From the NCBI RefSeq assembly GCF_900167555.1, contig NZ_FUYF01000003.1, positions 124,001-188,000 of the forward strand: a stretch of 64,000 bases of DNA, given 5' to 3'. The position numbers were made by a program, and so were the translations under genes. Shown here piece by piece: positions 60,521 through 64,000 of this stretch. The stretch is from Gemmiger formicilis (GTDB lineage Bacteria > Bacillota > Clostridia > Oscillospirales > Ruminococcaceae). Position 1 is the first letter of the stretch, and each line of letters opens with the position of its first letter. Under the pieces are notes generated by a model. That model was not told the origin of the DNA and made no database searches. It worked only from the letters and a program-made list of their open reading frames with translations.

Positions 60521-61177
60521 ATGAAGCAACTTTCTGCCAAGCTGAAAAGCCGCGGCGCAACTGCCGTCGTTCTGACACTGGCGCTGGGAGCCGCCGTGTA
60601 CCTGAACTGGTCCTTCTCCCGCGAGGCCCCGCCCAGTCTGGTCGTGTCAGACACTGCCGGGGAAGCCGTGGAGACCTCGGCCCAGGCCGCCGAGCCGATC
60701 ACCGATCCGCTCGTGCTGGAGACATCTGCCGGGGCCGATACGCAGATGATGAGCGCTGAGGAAACCGCCAACAAGAACTACGGCGAGGCCCAGCTCGTCA
60801 GCGTAAACAAGGATTCCGGCACCGAGTTTTTTGAGTCCGCCCGCTTAACGCGCAGCAAAGCGCGGGATGAGGCGCTGGACACCCTGAAAAAGTCCCTGAA
60901 GGACACCAAGCTGACCAGCGAGGAAAAGGAGCAGCTGACGACCCAGCTGAGTGACCGCATCAGCAATATCACGCTTGAAACCAAGCTGGAAACGCTCATC
61001 AAGTCGAAGGGCTTTACCGACTGCGTGGTGAATCTGGAGGGCAGCAAGGCCAATGTGACCGTCATGACCGAGAGCGATGCCCTGACTGCCGAGGAGGTCA
61101 CCCGCATCCGCGATGCGCTTTTGAGCCAGTGCAAGGGGCTGACTGCACAGGACATTACGATTGTAGAGGTAAAATAA
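60521..61177 (+). CDS. spoIIIAH: Stage III sporulation protein AH
   Basis: A 218-residue protein with one membrane helix (about 10-28) and an external YscJ/FliF-type domain (about 95-218) ending in LTAQDITIVEVK. SpoIIIAH binds SpoIIQ across the septal space. GAGGGAGGAAC before ATG 60521 fixes the start. Confidence 0.93.
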   Translation: MKQLSAKLKSRGATAVVLTLALGAAVYLNWSFSREAPPSLVVSDTAGEAVETSAQAAEPITDPLVLETSAGADTQMMSAEETANKNYGEAQLVSVNKDSGTEFFESARLTRSKARDEALDTLKKSLKDTKLTSEEKEQLTTQLSDRISNITLETKLETLIKSKGFTDCVVNLEGSKANVTVMTESDALTAEEVTRIRDALLSQCKGLTAQDITIVEVK

Positions 61178-61189
61178 CTGAACATTCTG

Positions 61190-61218
61190 TTGCAAACCGT
61201 GCTGTTTTGTGGTACACT
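61190..61218 (+). promoter_or_regulatory. Promoter of the asp23-nusB-xseA operon
   Basis: TTGCAA (61190-61195), 17-bp spacer, TACACT (61213-61218), giving a leader of about 50 nt. Confidence 0.65.
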
Positions 61219-61275
61219 GATTTATATTAGTAGAACTATGGCCGCAAGGCCGTTTGCAACGGGAGGGTACACACT

Positions 61276-61635
61276 ATGGATGTACACAATACCATCGGCG
61301 GCAGCTTACAGATCTCGACCGAGGTTATCGCAAAAATTGCGCGTCTGGCCGCGCTGGAGGTTGACGGTGTTGCCGATGTAGCCACCGGCACCAGCCAGAA
61401 CGTCCGCTCGCTTCTGGGCCGCACCGGCCTGCAGAAGCCGGTCACCGTCGTCATGGAGGACGGCATTGCCACCGTCACGGTGCACCTCACCGTTGTGTAC
61501 GGCAGCAAGGTCATGCCCCTGTGCGAAAAGGTGCAGGAGAACGTCAAGCAGACGATCCAGAACATGACGGGCATCACCGTGTCCCGCGTGGATGTTCTGG
61601 TCGTGGGCCTGACCGACGCAGCCGAAAAAGAGTAA
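61276..61635 (+). CDS. Asp23/Gls24 family envelope stress protein (YqhY-like)
   Basis: A 119-residue alkaline-shock-family protein: STEVIAKIARLAALEVDGVADVA and VTVHLTVVYGSKVMPLCEKVQENVK are typical. In Bacillus the YqhY member lies next to nusB and the acc genes, and here nusB follows. It may act at the membrane in envelope or lipid homeostasis. GGGAGGG precedes the ATG. Confidence 0.9.
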   Translation: MDVHNTIGGSLQISTEVIAKIARLAALEVDGVADVATGTSQNVRSLLGRTGLQKPVTVVMEDGIATVTVHLTVVYGSKVMPLCEKVQENVKQTIQNMTGITVSRVDVLVVGLTDAAEKE

Positions 61636-61665
61636 GAGAATCAAGGAAAGACAGGAACTTTACGT

Positions 61666-62079
61666 ATGGAGAAAAAGCTGACCCGCCGCGAATCCCGCGA
61701 GACGGCCTTCCTGACGGCGTTTGCCGCCACGTTTGAACCCGAAGAGCCGACGGTCCCCGCCGAGGAGCACGCCGCCCCAGACGCATTCGCCAACCAGCTG
61801 CTGGCCGCCATGAACGACCACGCCGCCGAGCTGGATGAGATCATCACCGCCCACCTGAAGGGCTGGACGCTTTCCCGCGTGCCCCGCGTGAGCCTGGTTG
61901 CCCTGCGCCTGGCCCTGGCCGAGATGCTGTACGGCGACGAACAGAAGCCCGGCGTCGCCATCAACGAGGCTGTCGAGCTGGTCAAGAAATACGGTGCCGA
62001 GGACGACTACCAGTTCGTCAACGGCCTGTTGGGTGCCGTTGCGCGTGAGCGCGGCGAGACCCCCGAACCCCAATGCTGA
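61666..62079 (+). CDS. nusB: Transcription antitermination factor NusB
   Basis: A 137-residue all-helical protein binding boxA RNA with S10 in rRNA antitermination. LTRRESRETAFLTAF at the N-terminus and the PGVAINEAVELVKKYGAEDDYQFVNG-type C-terminal helices (shortened here) are characteristic. The stop overlaps the next gene. Confidence 0.92.
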   Translation: MEKKLTRRESRETAFLTAFAATFEPEEPTVPAEEHAAPDAFANQLLAAMNDHAAELDEIITAHLKGWTLSRVPRVSLVALRLALAEMLYGDEQKPGVAINEAVELVKKYGAEDDYQFVNGLLGAVARERGETPEPQC

Positions 62080-63020
62080 CGCTGGGCATCGACACCAGCA
62101 ATTACGCAACCTCTCTGGCAGTGTTTGACACAGACGCCGGAGAGGTTGTTTGCGATTGCAAAAAGTTTTTGCCCGTCAAGGAAGGGCAGCTCGGTCTGCG
62201 GCAGAGTGACGCGCTGTTCCACCACACGGCAGCCCTGCCCGCCATGCTGGCGGAGCTGGGCGCAAGGGCCGACCTGACGCAGGTCAGGGCCGTTGGCGTG
62301 TCCGCCAGGCCGCGCCCCGTGGAGGGGTCGTATATGCCGTGCTTTCTGGCCGGTGTCAGCGCCGCGACGGCGTTCAGCCTGTCCCGCGCGCTGCCGCTCA
62401 TCGAGCTGACCCACCAGCAGGGGCATATTGCCGCGGCGCTGTACGCGGCGGGGGATTTCACGCTGTTTGAGCGGGAGTCACTTGTATTTCATGTCTCCGG
62501 CGGCACCACCGACCTTCTTTTGTGCCATGGGGCCGAGCGCATCACGCCGCTGGGCACAAGCAGCGATCTGTACGCCGGACAGGCTGTGGACCGCCTCGGC
62601 GTCAAGCTGGGCTTTCCGTTCCCGGCGGGCGTCTATGTCAGCGAGCAGGCCGCTTTGTGTAAAGAAAAAGTCCATCCCAAGGTCAGTGTACACGGGCTGA
62701 CGTGCAGTCTGTCCGGCCTTGAGAACCAGTGCGCCAAGCTGCTGGCCGACGGGCATGACGCGCCCTATGTCTGCAAATACTGTCTGCTCTGCGTGGGCGA
62801 AACGCTTGTGCGGATGGCAAACAACGCCCTGGCCGAGCATCCGGGTCTGCCCGTGGTTTTTGCGGGCGGCGTTATGAGCAGTGATCTGATCCGCACCTAT
62901 GTGACGAACCGCGTGCCGAACGCACATTTTGTACCGGGAAAATTTGCCAGTGACAATGCCATTGGCATCTCGATCCTGGCGGCGAGGGAGTGTGGCGCAT
63001 GGCCGACTACATCAATGTAA
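62073..63020 (+). CDS. Kae1/TsaD-like domain protein (TsaD paralogue)
   Basis: A 315-residue ASKHA-fold protein related to the tRNA threonylcarbamoyladenosine enzyme TsaD. The metal motif HQQGH (His114, His118) and the C-terminal Asp in ASDNAIG are kept, but SGGHT of TsaD reads SGGTT (142-146). Shorter than TsaD (about 340). Location between nusB and xseA, with overlaps at both ends, is typical of a clostridial paralogue whose function is not established; it is probably not the main TsaD. Confidence 0.78.
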   Translation: MLTLGIDTSNYATSLAVFDTDAGEVVCDCKKFLPVKEGQLGLRQSDALFHHTAALPAMLAELGARADLTQVRAVGVSARPRPVEGSYMPCFLAGVSAATAFSLSRALPLIELTHQQGHIAAALYAAGDFTLFERESLVFHVSGGTTDLLLCHGAERITPLGTSSDLYAGQAVDRLGVKLGFPFPAGVYVSEQAALCKEKVHPKVSVHGLTCSLSGLENQCAKLLADGHDAPYVCKYCLLCVGETLVRMANNALAEHPGLPVVFAGGVMSSDLIRTYVTNRVPNAHFVPGKFASDNAIGISILAARECGAWPTTSM

Positions 63021-64000
63021 CCAGCCTGAACCGGCTGGCAAAGCGCGTATTGGAGCAATGCGACCCACTGAACGATCTGATCGTCTGCGGGGAGATTTCC
63101 GGCTTTACGCGGCATTACAAGAGCGGGCATCTGTATTTCACGCTCAAGGATGAGAACGCCTCCATCAAAACTGTCATGTTCCGCTCCCAGGCACAGCTTT
63201 TGAACTTCGAACCGCAGAACGGTATGCTGGTGCTCGTCTACGGACGCGCCACGATCTATGAGCGGGACGGCGCGTTCCAGCTCTACGCTGACTATATGAA
63301 GCCCTTCGGCGCGGGTGCCGCGCAGATGGCGTTTGACGCGCTGTACAAAAAGCTGGAGGCCGAGGGGTTGTTTGCGCCCGAGCGCAAGCGCCCGCTGCCC
63401 GCCGTACCGAGGTGTATCGGCGTTGTCACGAGCAAGACCGGCGCAGCGTGGCAGGACGTGCAGAACGTCATTGGCCGTCGCTGGCCGATGGTGAAATTGC
63501 TGCTGGCCCCCGTCAGCGTGCAGGGCATCGAGGCTGAAAAGAGTATCGTGGACGGCATCCGCAGGCTGGACCGCGACCCGCGGCCCGACCTGATCCTGGT
63601 CACCCGCGGCGGCGGCAGCAAAGAGGATCTATGGGTGTTCAACTCCGAGCGTATCGCCCGCGCGGCAGCCGCCTGCCGCAGGCCGGTGGTCTCGGCGGTA
63701 GGGCATGAGATCGACACTTCGATTCTGGACTATGTTGCCGACCTGCGCGCGCCGACACCGTCCGCAGCGGCGGAGCTCTGCGTGCCCGATCAGGGGGATG
63801 TACGGCAGAAAATATTCATTTTGCAGCAAAATATTCAAAAAAATATACAGAATCGCTGCAATCTATGCTATAATAGGTTTAACCAGCTGGCCACGGCGCA
63901 GCTTTTGCAGCGTCAGCACCAGCAGTTAGACCGCCGCGGGCAGGAGCTTGCCATTGCGCAGGCCGCTGTCCGGCAGGCCGCACAGCGCCATGTGCAGGAT
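62999..64000 (+). CDS. xseA: Exodeoxyribonuclease VII large subunit (partial, runs off the window)
   Basis: The first 334 codons are visible and the frame is open to the last base. N-terminal OB-fold (VTSLNRLAKRVLEQ, GEISGFTRHYKSGHLYFTLKD), then the catalytic domain with GVVTSKTGAAWQDV, LVTRGGGSKEDLW, SAVGHEIDTSILDYVAD and AAAELCVPD, then the start of the coiled-coil region. It degrades single-stranded DNA with the small subunit XseB, whose gene is expected just beyond. ATG 62999 overlaps the previous gene by 22 bp. Confidence 0.95.
   Translation, partial: MADYINVTSLNRLAKRVLEQCDPLNDLIVCGEISGFTRHYKSGHLYFTLKDENASIKTVMFRSQAQLLNFEPQNGMLVLVYGRATIYERDGAFQLYADYMKPFGAGAAQMAFDALYKKLEAEGLFAPERKRPLPAVPRCIGVVTSKTGAAWQDVQNVIGRRWPMVKLLLAPVSVQGIEAEKSIVDGIRRLDRDPRPDLILVTRGGGSKEDLWVFNSERIARAAAACRRPVVSAVGHEIDTSILDYVADLRAPTPSAAAELCVPDQGDVRQKIFILQQNIQKNIQNRCNLCYNRFNQLATAQLLQRQHQQLDRRGQELAIAQAAVRQAAQRHVQD

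Overview
The window comes from a high-GC (about 60% by eye) anaerobic, endospore-forming Firmicute of class Clostridia, most likely an Oscillospiraceae/Ruminococcaceae gut bacterium. This rests on the complete spoIIIA operon, spoIVA, sipL, spoVM, bofA, yunB and a GerA-type germinant receptor, on the SRP RNA-dnaX-ybaB-recR, scpAB-ytfJ-rluB and def-fmt-rsmB-rlmN-prpC-prkC-rsgA-thiN arrangements, and on a reverse rubrerythrin. The genus cannot be fixed from sequence alone. I saw no tRNA, rRNA, insertion sequence, prophage or CRISPR array.

Layout. 1-3.2 kb: end of metF, a free-standing methionine synthase reactivation domain, and metH without that domain. 3.2-9.2 kb: a dlt-like envelope-modification operon (SGNH protein, MBOAT acyltransferase, amino-acid adenylating enzyme, PLP decarboxylase, carrier protein). 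9.2-12.2 kb: SRP RNA, dnaX, ybaB, recR. 12.2-16.3 kb: sugar-nucleotide reductase, MATE exporter with a structured leader, ATP-grasp enzyme, DUF4250, rpmB. 16.5-20.6 kb: M50 protease, scpA, scpB, DUF2953, ytfJ, rluB. 20.7-23.9 kb: a three-gene biotin-dependent carboxyltransferase operon. 24-36.1 kb: yicC, remA-like, gmk, priA, def, fmt, rsmB, rlmN, PP2C phosphatase, PASTA kinase, rsgA, thiN. 36.1-39.8 kb: spoVM (22 codons), sipL, spoIVA, DUF2508, bofA. 39.8-44.6 kb: RNase P RNA, aminotransferase, secDF, nrdR. 44.5-49 kb: DUF4363 and DUF421 divergent from gerA-type genes. 49-52.3 kb: a second MBOAT/DHHW pair plus DUF4358 lipoprotein. 52.4-56.5 kb: Gx transporter, rubrerythrin, yunB, ligA. 56.5-64 kb: spoIIIAA-AH, Asp23, nusB, a TsaD/Kae1 paralogue, and the 5' part of xseA.

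How the genes work together. Much of the window is housekeeping. The sporulation genes fall in three blocks: coat basement (spoVM/sipL/spoIVA with bofA), germination (gerA type with DUF421/DUF4363), and the forespore-mother cell channel (spoIIIA). The best candidate for an undescribed system is the dlt-like operon at 3.3-9.2 kb. It combines activation, carrier protein, membrane O-acyltransferase and SGNH factor, as in teichoic acid D-alanylation, with a diaminopimelate/ornithine-type decarboxylase between the adenylating enzyme and the carrier protein. That suggests a decarboxylated amino acid (an amine-bearing acyl group), not D-alanine, is made on the carrier and moved to a surface polymer. 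The carboxyltransferase trio is the second candidate: it has transcarboxylase-like architecture, no membrane decarboxylase subunit nearby, and a 12S-like subunit with altered glycine motifs. No claim here was tested by database search.
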